A stretch of 32,581 nt of DNA from Comamonadaceae bacterium. GTDB lineage: Bacteria; Pseudomonadota; Gammaproteobacteria; Burkholderiales; Burkholderiaceae_C. How positions within the stretch are numbered: the first letter of the stretch is position 1; every line of letters begins with the position of its first letter. Where the stretch lies: positions 1 through 32,581 of the forward strand of contig JAIXWZ010000235.1 of assembly GCA_027491035.1 (NCBI GenBank), read 5' to 3'. The position numbers were made by a program, and so were the translations under genes. The notes under the pieces were generated by a model. That model saw only the letters and a list, made by a program, of their open reading frames with translations. It was not told the DNA's origin and searched no databases. Positions 18,472 through 26,017 of this stretch are shown here, piece after piece.

Positions 18472-19443
18472 TCACTGCGGCTTGATGCCCGCCGATGCGG
18501 CCACAGCGCGAAAGCGCTCGATCTCGGTGAGTTGAAATCGACGCATGTCGCTGGTTGCCAAGGCGAGCGGGTCAGAGCCGATCTTGCGCGTGAACTCTTT
18601 GGTCGCCGGCAGCGCCATGACCTTCTGCACTGCCTCGACCAGGCGGTTGGTGACGGCCTCGGGCGTCTCGCTGCGCACCGTCAGCGTGGTCCAGGTGTAG
18701 TTGACGTATTCGGGATAGCCCAGTTCTTTGGCGGTGGGAATCTCGGGGTAGTCCGGGTGGCGGACGTCGCCAGTGACCGCCAGGGCGCGCAGCTTGCCAC
18801 CCCTGACCTGCGGCATGGCCGCAATCAAATCGCTCACCGACCAATCCACCTGATTGCCCAGCAGGGCCAAAAACGTCTCTGGCGCGCCGCGATAAGGCAC
18901 GTTGACATGGTGGGTCTTGGTCTGCGCACCAAACCACTCGGCCGACAGGTGAAAGCCGGCCGTGTAGGTGCCCACATTGAGCTTTTTCTGGCTGTCGCGC
19001 CCGGCTTGCACCAAGTCGGCCAGGGTGTTCAAACGGGTATTGCTGCTGGAGGCCACCAGCACCATCATGCCGCGCGTCAGGCCGCTGATGGGCTTGAAGT
19101 CCTTGACGGCGTCATACGGGATGTCCTTGATGACCACCGGGTTGACCGCCAGATGGGTGTTGGTGCCCAAAAACAAGGTGTAGCCATCGGCAGGGGCCTG
19201 CTTGACCGCCATGGCTGCGATCACCCCGTTGCCGCCCGCACGGTTCTCAACCACCACGGACTGCCCAAGAACCACCGACAGTTGCTCCGCGAAGAAGCGG
19301 CCCACGGTGTCCGAGCCGCTGCCTGGCGACGTGGGCACGACGATGCGCAGGCTGCGATTGGGGAAGTTGTCCTGCGCCCAGCTTGGGGCGATGGCCGACA
19401 CGAGCAAACCAGCGGCCAGAGTGCGTATCCAATTCAATCTCAT
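18472..19443 (-). CDS. Bug/TctC-family periplasmic substrate-binding protein
   Basis: Tripartite tricarboxylate transporter-type receptor (Bug family), 323 residues. Signal peptide MRLNWIRTLA...APSWA with likely cleavage after Ala23. The mature domain has the family signatures FPNRSLRIVVPTSPGSGSD, VVVENRAGGNGVIA and DGYTLFLGTNTHLAVNP. Start 19443 is supported by AAGGAG six bases upstream. No TctA/TctB membrane genes are in the window, which is usual for the hugely expanded Bug proteins of Burkholderiales. These bind small carboxylates or may act in sensing. It lies between the DUF35 gene and the SDR. Confidence 0.92.
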   Translation of the reverse strand: MRLNWIRTLAAGLLVSAIAPSWAQDNFPNRSLRIVVPTSPGSGSDTVGRFFAEQLSVVLGQSVVVENRAGGNGVIAAMAVKQAPADGYTLFLGTNTHLAVNPVVIKDIPYDAVKDFKPISGLTRGMMVLVASSSNTRLNTLADLVQAGRDSQKKLNVGTYTAGFHLSAEWFGAQTKTHHVNVPYRGAPETFLALLGNQVDWSVSDLIAAMPQVRGGKLRALAVTGDVRHPDYPEIPTAKELGYPEYVNYTWTTLTVRSETPEAVTNRLVEAVQKVMALPATKEFTRKIGSDPLALATSDMRRFQLTEIERFRAVAASAGIKPQ

Positions 19444-19490
19444 AGCTGTCTCCTTGGGTTGGGAAAAAATGCAGTGCGCCCCGGGTGGCA

Positions 19491-19898
19491 TCAGGCGGGC
19501 ACGAAACGCGGCAGCGCGAACTCACCCTCACGCTCGATGCGCAGCCTCACCGGCTGATCGATCCGCAGGTCGTTGGGATCGGCAAGACCGACGACGTTGC
19601 TGATCAAGCGCGGCCCCTCTTCGAGCTCGATGACGGCCACGTTGTAGGGCAGGCGGCTTTCAAAAGCCTTGTGATAGGCGATGTGAAACACCACCCAGCT
19701 GACGACCTTGGCGCGGCCGCTGGCGGCCACCCATTGCCATTGGTCGTGCAGACAGGCGGGGCATTCGGTGCGCGCCGGCAACCAGCCATGGCCGCAGGCG
19801 CTGCACTTTTGGTAAGACAACACGCCTTGCTGCAAGCGGTCCCAATAGGGCGCGGTCAGTTCGGTGCGGATGGGAAGCGGCAGATCAACGTCACTCAT
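19491..19898 (-). CDS. Zn-ribbon/OB-fold protein (DUF35), thiolase-associated
   Basis: DUF35 protein of 135 residues: an N-terminal helix, a zinc ribbon with Cys32, Cys35, Cys46 and Cys49, and a C-terminal OB-fold (VVSWVVFHIAYHKAFESRLPYNVAVIEL). Such proteins are non-catalytic or acyl-CoA-binding partners of thiolase-fold enzymes, for example in archaeal HMG-CoA synthesis and the Ltp2/ChsH2 steroid side-chain aldolase. The gene starts nine bases after the thiolase-like gene, and its AAGGAG ribosome-binding site overlaps the TAA of that gene, so both products are likely made in concert and form a complex. Confidence 0.92.
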   Translation of the reverse strand: MSDVDLPLPIRTELTAPYWDRLQQGVLSYQKCSACGHGWLPARTECPACLHDQWQWVAASGRAKVVSWVVFHIAYHKAFESRLPYNVAVIELEEGPRLISNVVGLADPNDLRIDQPVRLRIEREGEFALPRFVPA

Positions 19899-19907
19899 GG
19901 CTGCTCC

Positions 19908-21032
19908 TTACTGGCCCAAAATGAGCGTGGAATGCGTGTGCATGATCCCGCCTTGATTGCTGACGATGCACCTGCGCGCGCCCTTGACCTGGTTGACGGC
20001 CTCGCCGCGGATCTGGCGCACGCCCTCGATGACCATCTGCAAGCCCGGCATCCCCGTCTCAGAGAGCAGGCCGCCCGAGGTGTTGAGCGGCAGCTCGCCG
20101 CCGATTTCGATGCGCCCGCCCTCGACAAAATGTCCGCCCTCGCCCTTCTTGCAAAAGCCGTAGTCCTCTAGTGTGATCAAGGGGACGATGGAAAAGCAGT
20201 CGTAAAGCTGGGCCACGTCGATGTCCTTGGGCGCGAGCCCGGCCATCTTGAAAGCCGTCTGCGCCGACACGAGCGCCGCGGTGGACGTGAGCACGGGACG
20301 CTGCACCACCTCCCAGGAGGTCTGACCTTGGCCAAAACCGAGCACCGACACCGGCTTGGCCACCTGCAACTGCCGAGCGCGCTGGGCCGACATGACCACC
20401 ACGGCGGCGCCGCCGTCAGAGACCAGGCAGCAGTCGTCGCGCGTCAAGGGCGCCACGATCAGCCGCGACTGGCGGTACTGCTCGAGCGTGAGCGGCTTGC
20501 GCAATTGCGCGTTGGGATTGCTCGCGCCGTGCTTGCGGCAGGCGGTGACGATGGCGCCGAGCTGCTCGCGCGTGGTGCCAAATTCGGCCATGTGGCGCTG
20601 GGCGATCATGGCGTAGCCCGAAGGGGTGCCGAACCAGCCGTACACATCGTCATCGCCCCAGGACTTCTCATAGGCATGGCGCGAGCCGGTGGCCGGGTTG
20701 TCGGCCAAGCAGACCAGAGCCACCTCGCACTGGCCGGCCTCAATGGCCATGGCCGCATAGCTGATCATGCTGATGTTGCTGGCCCCGCCGTGGTCGTACA
20801 CCCCCCCAATGCGCGGCATCAGGCCCATGGCCTCGGCCAGCTTTTGCGCATACATCATCTCGAACTTGGAGGTCGGCGCCTTCACAAACAGGCCATCGAC
20901 CATGGACTTGTCGATGCCAGCATCAGCCAGCGCTTTGCGCGCGGCCTCGATGTTCAAAGACACCGTGCTGCGGCCCTCGAGCTTGCCAAAGGCGGTGTGC
21001 CCCACCCCGGCGATAACGGCTTGTCCTGGCAT
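19908..21032 (-). CDS. Thiolase-fold protein lacking thiolase catalytic Cys/His (SCP2-thiolase/Ltp2-like)
   Basis: Thiolase superfamily, 374 residues. At the nucleophile position the sequence is HGGASNIS (81-88), without a cysteine. The GHP motif near the C-terminus is GMP (327-329), so the catalytic His is also missing, and the usual HDCF is YDCF (Tyr277). The final VSNQGGIMHTHSTLILG matches the lipid-transfer/thiolase-like group. A normal thiolysis is therefore unlikely. Relatives with these replacements and a DUF35 partner, such as Ltp2, catalyse retro-aldol cleavage of beta-hydroxyacyl-CoA. The ATG overlaps the CoA-transferase stop as TGATG, with an excellent GGAGGTGA seven to eight bases before it. 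It is followed at once by the DUF35 gene. Confidence 0.9.
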   Translation of the reverse strand: MPGQAVIAGVGHTAFGKLEGRSTVSLNIEAARKALADAGIDKSMVDGLFVKAPTSKFEMMYAQKLAEAMGLMPRIGGVYDHGGASNISMISYAAMAIEAGQCEVALVCLADNPATGSRHAYEKSWGDDDVYGWFGTPSGYAMIAQRHMAEFGTTREQLGAIVTACRKHGASNPNAQLRKPLTLEQYRQSRLIVAPLTRDDCCLVSDGGAAVVVMSAQRARQLQVAKPVSVLGFGQGQTSWEVVQRPVLTSTAALVSAQTAFKMAGLAPKDIDVAQLYDCFSIVPLITLEDYGFCKKGEGGHFVEGGRIEIGGELPLNTSGGLLSETGMPGLQMVIEGVRQIRGEAVNQVKGARRCIVSNQGGIMHTHSTLILGQ

Positions 21033-22228
21033 CAAATCACCTCCTCGTCATGCAACTGCTGCAGCTCCTGGTCTGACAAGCCGAGCCACTGGCCATAGAC
21101 CTCCTGGTTGTCACGGCCAAGCTCTCCGCTGGGTTTGATTGCGAGCGGCTCGGAGCCTTCAAAGCGCAGCGGCGAGTTCATCAGGCACACCCGTCCGTAC
21201 ATCGGGTGATCGACCCACTGCAGGGCGCCGCGCTCATGCATGTGGGCATCGTTGACCACCTCATCGAGCTTGCGCACGGGCGCACAAGGCACGCGGTGCT
21301 GCATCAGCAGATCAAACAGCGCCTGCTTGGAATGCCCAGCGGTGTAGTCACCCACCAGCGCGTCGATGTCGTCCATGTGCTCGACCCGGTGCTTGAGGTC
21401 GGCATAGCGCGGATCGGTGAGCAGGTCTTCACGGCCCATGGCTTTGAGCAGAGACTTCCAGTGCGTCTCGCCCACGCAGATGATGGCGATGTGCCCGTCT
21501 TGGGTGGGGTAGACGTTGTAGGGCGACTCGGCCAGGCCGCCGTGGCGGTTGCCCGTGCGCTCGGGTGCCGCGCCGCCGCTGCCGTAGTGCAGGCCGAGGT
21601 TGGACGCCAGCGACGCATACACCGCTTCCTGCATGGCCACCTCGACCAGACGACCGCGTCCGGTGCGCTCGCGCTCGAACAGCGCCGTCATGATGCCCGC
21701 ATACAGGTGGGTGCCGCCAAAAAAGTCACACAGCGCGGGGCCCGCCTTGACCGGGGGCCGGTCAGGAAAACCCGTCACGCTCATGATGCCGGCCATGGCC
21801 TGCACCGTCAGGTCCATGGCCGGGTAGTGGCGATTGGGGCCGGAGCGGCCATAGCCGGAGCCCGCGCCATAGACCAGGCGCGGATTGACCTGACTCAAGG
21901 CCTCATAGCCCAGACCCAAGCGATCCATGGCGCCCGGAGCGAAGTTTTCCACCACCACATCGGCACGCGCGACCATGGCCCGAAGCAGCTCGCGGCCACG
22001 CTCGCTTTTAAGGTTGAGTGTGGCAAAGGTCTTGTTGCTGTTGAGCATGGCAAAGGGCAAGGCGGCACCGCCCACCACGCTGCGCTTGCGCAGGTGCTCG
22101 CCCCCCTTGGCCTCGATCTTGATGACGCGCGCACCGGCCATGGCCAGCATGAAGCTGCAGTAGGGCCCGTTGTAGATCTGGCCCAGGTCGACGACGGTCA
22201 CACCGTCCAGCGGAAGCGGTCGGCCCAT
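21032..22228 (-). CDS. Class III CoA-transferase (CaiB/BaiF family)
   Basis: Transfers CoA between acyl-CoA and a free carboxylate, 398 residues. Seen: the N-terminal LPLDGVTVVDLGQIYNGPYC, GARVIKIEAKGGEHLR, and the catalytic Asp149 in YPAMDLTVQAMAG, which forms the aspartyl-CoA intermediate in this family. The chosen start at 22228 is one base after the stop of the enoyl-CoA hydratase (TGA-G-ATG), so it is translationally linked. The 13 further open codons upstream lie inside the preceding gene and are not required. It gives the pathway a second, ATP-free way to make its CoA ester or to recycle CoA from a product. Confidence 0.92.
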   Translation of the reverse strand: MGRPLPLDGVTVVDLGQIYNGPYCSFMLAMAGARVIKIEAKGGEHLRKRSVVGGAALPFAMLNSNKTFATLNLKSERGRELLRAMVARADVVVENFAPGAMDRLGLGYEALSQVNPRLVYGAGSGYGRSGPNRHYPAMDLTVQAMAGIMSVTGFPDRPPVKAGPALCDFFGGTHLYAGIMTALFERERTGRGRLVEVAMQEAVYASLASNLGLHYGSGGAAPERTGNRHGGLAESPYNVYPTQDGHIAIICVGETHWKSLLKAMGREDLLTDPRYADLKHRVEHMDDIDALVGDYTAGHSKQALFDLLMQHRVPCAPVRKLDEVVNDAHMHERGALQWVDHPMYGRVCLMNSPLRFEGSEPLAIKPSGELGRDNQEVYGQWLGLSDQELQQLHDEEVI

Positions 22229-22229
22229 C

Positions 22230-23006
22230 TCAGCGCCCCTTGAACTGCGGCGGGCGTTTCTCGGCAAAGGCTTGGGTGCCCTCGGCCACGTCTTCGGTGT
22301 TTTGCAGCATGCGCCCGATCAAGCGCTCCAGACGCAGGCCCGACTGCAAGTCGAGGTCGCGGCTGCGAATGGCCAACTCTTTGGCCGCCTGCACCGCCAG
22401 CGGGGCATTGGCCGCAATGCGCCGGGCGTACTCCATGGCCGTGGGCAGCAACTGGTCCATGGGCACCACCTTGTTGACCAGGCCCCAGCGCTCGGCGGTG
22501 GCCGCATTGAAGCTGTCGCCGGTGAGCAAGATTTCCATGCCGATGGCATAGGGCACCTGGCTCATGATGCGCTGCGTGCCGCCGTTGCCCGCGATCACGC
22601 CGCGCTTGACTTCGGCCAGATTGAACGTGGCATGGCTGGCGGCAATCCGAATATCGGTGGCCAGCATCAGCGTGACGCCCCCGCCCAGGCAGTAGCCGTT
22701 GATCGCGCTGATCACCGGTTTCCAGACCTCCAGCCCGCGGTTGAGCAGCTGGTCGGCCTGCGTCAGCCACATCTCGGACATGGGCGTGGGCGCGGTGATG
22801 AAGCTCTTGATGTCGGCACCGGTGGTAAAGGACTTCTCGCCGGCGCCGGTGACGACGGCCACGCGAATGGCCGGATCGTCGCGCACGGTCATCCAGGCTT
22901 GCGACAGGCCCTGGTAATGCTCGGCGTCCATCGCGTTCAGACGCTCGGGACGGTTGATGGTGATCAGGGCCACGCCCTCATCGGAAACCGCGAAATCGAT
23001 GGCCAT
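22230..23006 (-). CDS. Enoyl-CoA hydratase/isomerase family protein
   Basis: Crotonase-fold protein of 258 residues, typical length. Oxyanion-hole elements are SFTTGADIKSF (59-69) and NGYCLGGGVTLM. Of the two classical glutamates, the first is replaced (Thr112) and the second is kept (Glu132 in NLAEVKRGVIAGNGGTQR). This makes it the most hydratase-like of the three crotonase genes here, although one-Glu members include isomerases and other lyases. AAGGAAAG precedes the ATG at 23006. It follows the acyl-CoA dehydrogenase by 13 bases, as expected for consecutive beta-oxidation steps. Confidence 0.92.
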   Translation of the reverse strand: MAIDFAVSDEGVALITINRPERLNAMDAEHYQGLSQAWMTVRDDPAIRVAVVTGAGEKSFTTGADIKSFITAPTPMSEMWLTQADQLLNRGLEVWKPVISAINGYCLGGGVTLMLATDIRIAASHATFNLAEVKRGVIAGNGGTQRIMSQVPYAIGMEILLTGDSFNAATAERWGLVNKVVPMDQLLPTAMEYARRIAANAPLAVQAAKELAIRSRDLDLQSGLRLERLIGRMLQNTEDVAEGTQAFAEKRPPQFKGR

Positions 23007-23019
23007 GGTCAGCTTTCCT

Positions 23020-24201
23020 TTATGCGCCTTGGCGCAGTGCGCCCAGGATGTCGCGGGCCACCACCATGCGGTGGACTTCAGAAGGGCCCTCGCCGATGCG
23101 CTTGATGCGCATCTCTCGGTACCAGCGCTCGAGCGGCAGCTCTTGGGCGACCCCCATGCCGCCCAGAATCTGGATGCAGCGATCGACCACGCGGCCAGCG
23201 GTCTCGGTGCCGTAGACCTTGGCAATCGAGGCGTCGACCTTGATGTTGCGGCCCATGTCGGCATTCCAGGCGGCCTGGTAGACCAGCAGCCGCGCGGCGC
23301 GCAACTCAATTTCGGAGTCGGCAATCATCCATTGAACCGCTTGCTTGTCGGCCAGGTGGCTGCCGAAGGCTTTGCGCTGGCGCGCCCAGTCGATGGCAAT
23401 GTCCAGCGCGGCCTGCGCGATACCGATGGTGGCGGCCGCGTAGGGCGGGCGGGCGTGGATCAACCACTCTTCGGCGAAGGCAAAACCCTTGCCCTCGTCG
23501 CCCAGTCGGTCCTCGATCGGGACTTCGTAGTTGTCAAAGTGCACCTCGTAGGGTGAATAAGAGCGGATCACGGGGATCTTGGACAGGCTGATGCCGGGCC
23601 GGCTCTTGTCCACCACGAAGCTGGTGATGCCATCGCGGCCCTTGCTGTCGCCCACGCGGGCAAACACAATGCCCCACTTGGCCATGCCGGCGCCCGAGAT
23701 CCAGATCTTGGTGCCATTGATGACGTAGCGATCGCTCTTGCGCTCGGCACGGGTTTGAATGGAACGCCCTGGGTCGGAGCCGCCCGAGGGCTCGCTGATG
23801 GCCACAAAGGCCTTGGTGCCGTTGGCCACGTCTTCACGCGCAAAACGCTGCTGGTGCTCGGTGCCTTTCCAGATCACATTGGGCGGATCAAAGCCAAACG
23901 CGCCGCAGCCGGCAATATAGGCACCCATGCGGCACTTGGCGGTTTCTTCGGCCGCCACGCACTGGCCCAGCAGGCTCAGACCGGCGCCGCCGTTTTCAGC
24001 CGGCGTCTCAAACAGCCACAGCCCCAGGTCTTTGGCCTTTTTCTGCAAGGCCGCCAGCTGAGCCGGGGCCGGCTCATAGGCGTCGTGCTCCAGCGTGTCC
24101 TCAACCGGCTTGACCTCTTCTTGCATGAACCGGGCAATGGTGTCCCGAAGCATCCTGAGTTCTTCTGGCAGTTCCCAACTTCCCGAGCTGTCGTGTGTCA
24201 T
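23020..24201 (-). CDS. Acyl-CoA dehydrogenase
   Basis: FAD-dependent acyl-CoA dehydrogenase, 393 residues, introducing the alpha-beta double bond and passing electrons to ETF. Seen: FVAISEPSGGSDPGRSIQT (FAD/substrate region), INGTKIWISGAGMA, the helical domain with RQRKAFGSHLADKQAVQ, QILGGMGVAQELPLERWYR, and IGEGPSEVHR, whose first Glu lies at the usual catalytic-base position. The start at 24201 (MTHDSSGSW) has only a weak ribosome-binding site; a TTG at 24234 is an alternative. It lies 46 bases after hyuB and 13 before the hydratase. Confidence 0.93.
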   Translation of the reverse strand: MTHDSSGSWELPEELRMLRDTIARFMQEEVKPVEDTLEHDAYEPAPAQLAALQKKAKDLGLWLFETPAENGGAGLSLLGQCVAAEETAKCRMGAYIAGCGAFGFDPPNVIWKGTEHQQRFAREDVANGTKAFVAISEPSGGSDPGRSIQTRAERKSDRYVINGTKIWISGAGMAKWGIVFARVGDSKGRDGITSFVVDKSRPGISLSKIPVIRSYSPYEVHFDNYEVPIEDRLGDEGKGFAFAEEWLIHARPPYAAATIGIAQAALDIAIDWARQRKAFGSHLADKQAVQWMIADSEIELRAARLLVYQAAWNADMGRNIKVDASIAKVYGTETAGRVVDRCIQILGGMGVAQELPLERWYREMRIKRIGEGPSEVHRMVVARDILGALRQGA

Positions 24202-24247
24202 GAGTCGTCCAATGGTTTGTTTGTAGTCGTTCAATCAATTCAGATCA

Positions 24248-26017
24248 TCAACCGTGTGCCGGCTTGCCCGCGAGTTGCTCGCGCCGCTTTTGACTGGCCG
24301 CACGATCGAGGCTGTAAAGCGGCGTGCCGGCGGCCGGCTGGCTTTGGGTGGCAATCACCACGCCATACACCGACTCTGCGGTGTGGCGCGAAATGTAGGC
24401 ACAGTTGAGGTCGCGTTCGACCGCATCGAGGTCGCGCTCCAGCGGGTTGCCATAGCCGCCACCACCGGGCGAATGGGCGCGCAGCGTGTCACCGGCTTTG
24501 AGAGGACGCTTGTCTTCTTTGCTGCGCATTTGCGGCGTCCAGGTCTTGCCATCGGTGACAAACTCCACGCGGTTGGGCTGAGCGGGACCGCCGCCCAGCA
24601 CACCAAACGGTGCGTGGTCGGCGCGGTCGCCCAAGACGGTGACCAGGCATTCGTTCCAGGTGGTAAAGCTGTAACTGGTCCCGCAGCCACCACGGTGCCA
24701 ACCGGCACCGCCGGAGTCGTCGCGCACACTGAAATGGTTGAAGCGGATCGGGAAACGATGCTCCGACATCTCCAGCGACATGAAATTGGCCATGGACTGC
24801 GGCGGCGTGCCGTTGACCAGCCCATCGCTGGCACGGCTGGCGCCATAGCCGCCCGGGTAGGGGAACACGCCCACGTAGTAGTTGCCTGAGCGGGGATGGG
24901 TGCCGCTGATGGCAGCCACCCCGATCGTGCCGAAGAAGGCAGCGGGGGCCTTGTCGGGAATGGCCTGCGCCAGGGCGCCAAAGGTCACGTCGATGGCCCG
25001 GCCCATGGGCTCGAGGTAGCCGCCGCAGGCAGTGGGGTATTGGGCCGACAAGATCGTGCGCGGCGGCAGCGTGAAGCTGATGGGGCGAAACGTTCCGCCG
25101 TTGACCGGCACATCGGGAAAAATATGCTTGATGGCCACATAGCAAGACGACAGCGTGGTGTTCTTGGACATGTTCATCGGGCCGGTGGTGCTGTCGCCCG
25201 TGCCCGTGAAGTCAAAGTGCATCTCGTCGCCCTTGACGGTGATGGCCAGCTTGACCGGCACGCGCTGGTCGTTGATGCCGTCGTTGTCGAGAAAGTCCTC
25301 GCAGCGATAGGTGCCGTCGGGGATTTCGGCAATGTAGGAGCGCATCTGGCGCTCGGAGTATTCGATCATCTCGTTGAGGCACTGCGACAGCGTCTCGCGG
25401 CCATAGCGCTGCACCAGCGCCTCAATGCCGCGGTGCCCCACGGTAAAGACGTTGACCATGGCCGAGAGATCGCCCGCGATTTCTTTGGGCAATCGGACAT
25501 TGGCCTTGAACATGGCCAGCAGGGCTTCGTTCAGACGCCCCTGCTCATAGAGCTTGACCGGCGGGATGACGATGCCTTCCTGGTGAATCTCGGTGGCCTT
25601 GGGGCCCCAGCCCCCAGGCACATTGCCGCCAATGTCCATCCAGTGACCGGTGGTGGCCAAGACCGCGAACAGCTTGCCATCAGCAAAGATCGGGGCAACC
25701 AGTTGCACGTCCTGCAAGTGGCTGCCGCCGACATAGGTGTCGTTCATGATCCAGATGTCGCCGGGCTTGAAGCCTCCCTGCTCCCGGGCCAGAGCAATGA
25801 TGTGCTGCACGGCAAACTGCATATAGGCCAGGAACACGGGCAAGCCATAGCGGCCCTGTGCGATGGTCTCTCCCGTCTCTGGGTGGAAGATGCCATTGGC
25901 GCAGTCGTTGGTCTCCGAGATGATGGGCGAGATGGCCGCGTGGATGAGCTGCAGGTCCATTTCATCGGCGATTTGTTCGAGGCTGCCGCGAACCACGGCC
26001 AGGGTTACCGGATCCAT
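24248..26017 (-). CDS. Hydantoinase B/oxoprolinase-family subunit (HyuB-like)
   Basis: Catalytic-type partner of HyuA in ATP-dependent hydantoinases, 5-oxoprolinases and acetone/acetophenone carboxylases, 589 residues. Seen: SETNDCANGIFHPETGETIAQG near 34-55, PGDIWIMNDTYVGGSHLQDVQL, FDFTGTGDSTTGPMN, YPTACGGYLEPMGR and SPGGGGYGNPLERD near the C-terminus, all family hallmarks. The ATG follows the hyuA stop with no gap (TAA-ATG). No small zinc subunit of acetone carboxylase is seen nearby, so an ATP-dependent amide/lactam hydrolase of the caprolactamase/hydantoinase kind is at least as likely as a carboxylase. Confidence 0.92.
   Translation of the reverse strand: MDPVTLAVVRGSLEQIADEMDLQLIHAAISPIISETNDCANGIFHPETGETIAQGRYGLPVFLAYMQFAVQHIIALAREQGGFKPGDIWIMNDTYVGGSHLQDVQLVAPIFADGKLFAVLATTGHWMDIGGNVPGGWGPKATEIHQEGIVIPPVKLYEQGRLNEALLAMFKANVRLPKEIAGDLSAMVNVFTVGHRGIEALVQRYGRETLSQCLNEMIEYSERQMRSYIAEIPDGTYRCEDFLDNDGINDQRVPVKLAITVKGDEMHFDFTGTGDSTTGPMNMSKNTTLSSCYVAIKHIFPDVPVNGGTFRPISFTLPPRTILSAQYPTACGGYLEPMGRAIDVTFGALAQAIPDKAPAAFFGTIGVAAISGTHPRSGNYYVGVFPYPGGYGASRASDGLVNGTPPQSMANFMSLEMSEHRFPIRFNHFSVRDDSGGAGWHRGGCGTSYSFTTWNECLVTVLGDRADHAPFGVLGGGPAQPNRVEFVTDGKTWTPQMRSKEDKRPLKAGDTLRAHSPGGGGYGNPLERDLDAVERDLNCAYISRHTAESVYGVVIATQSQPAAGTPLYSLDRAASQKRREQLAGKPAHG

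Noticed and set aside
23007..23324. 106-codon N-terminal extension of the enoyl-CoA hydratase at 22230-23006
   Set aside because: It overlaps the acyl-CoA dehydrogenase gene in another frame, is low complexity, and a good ribosome-binding site precedes the ATG at 23006.
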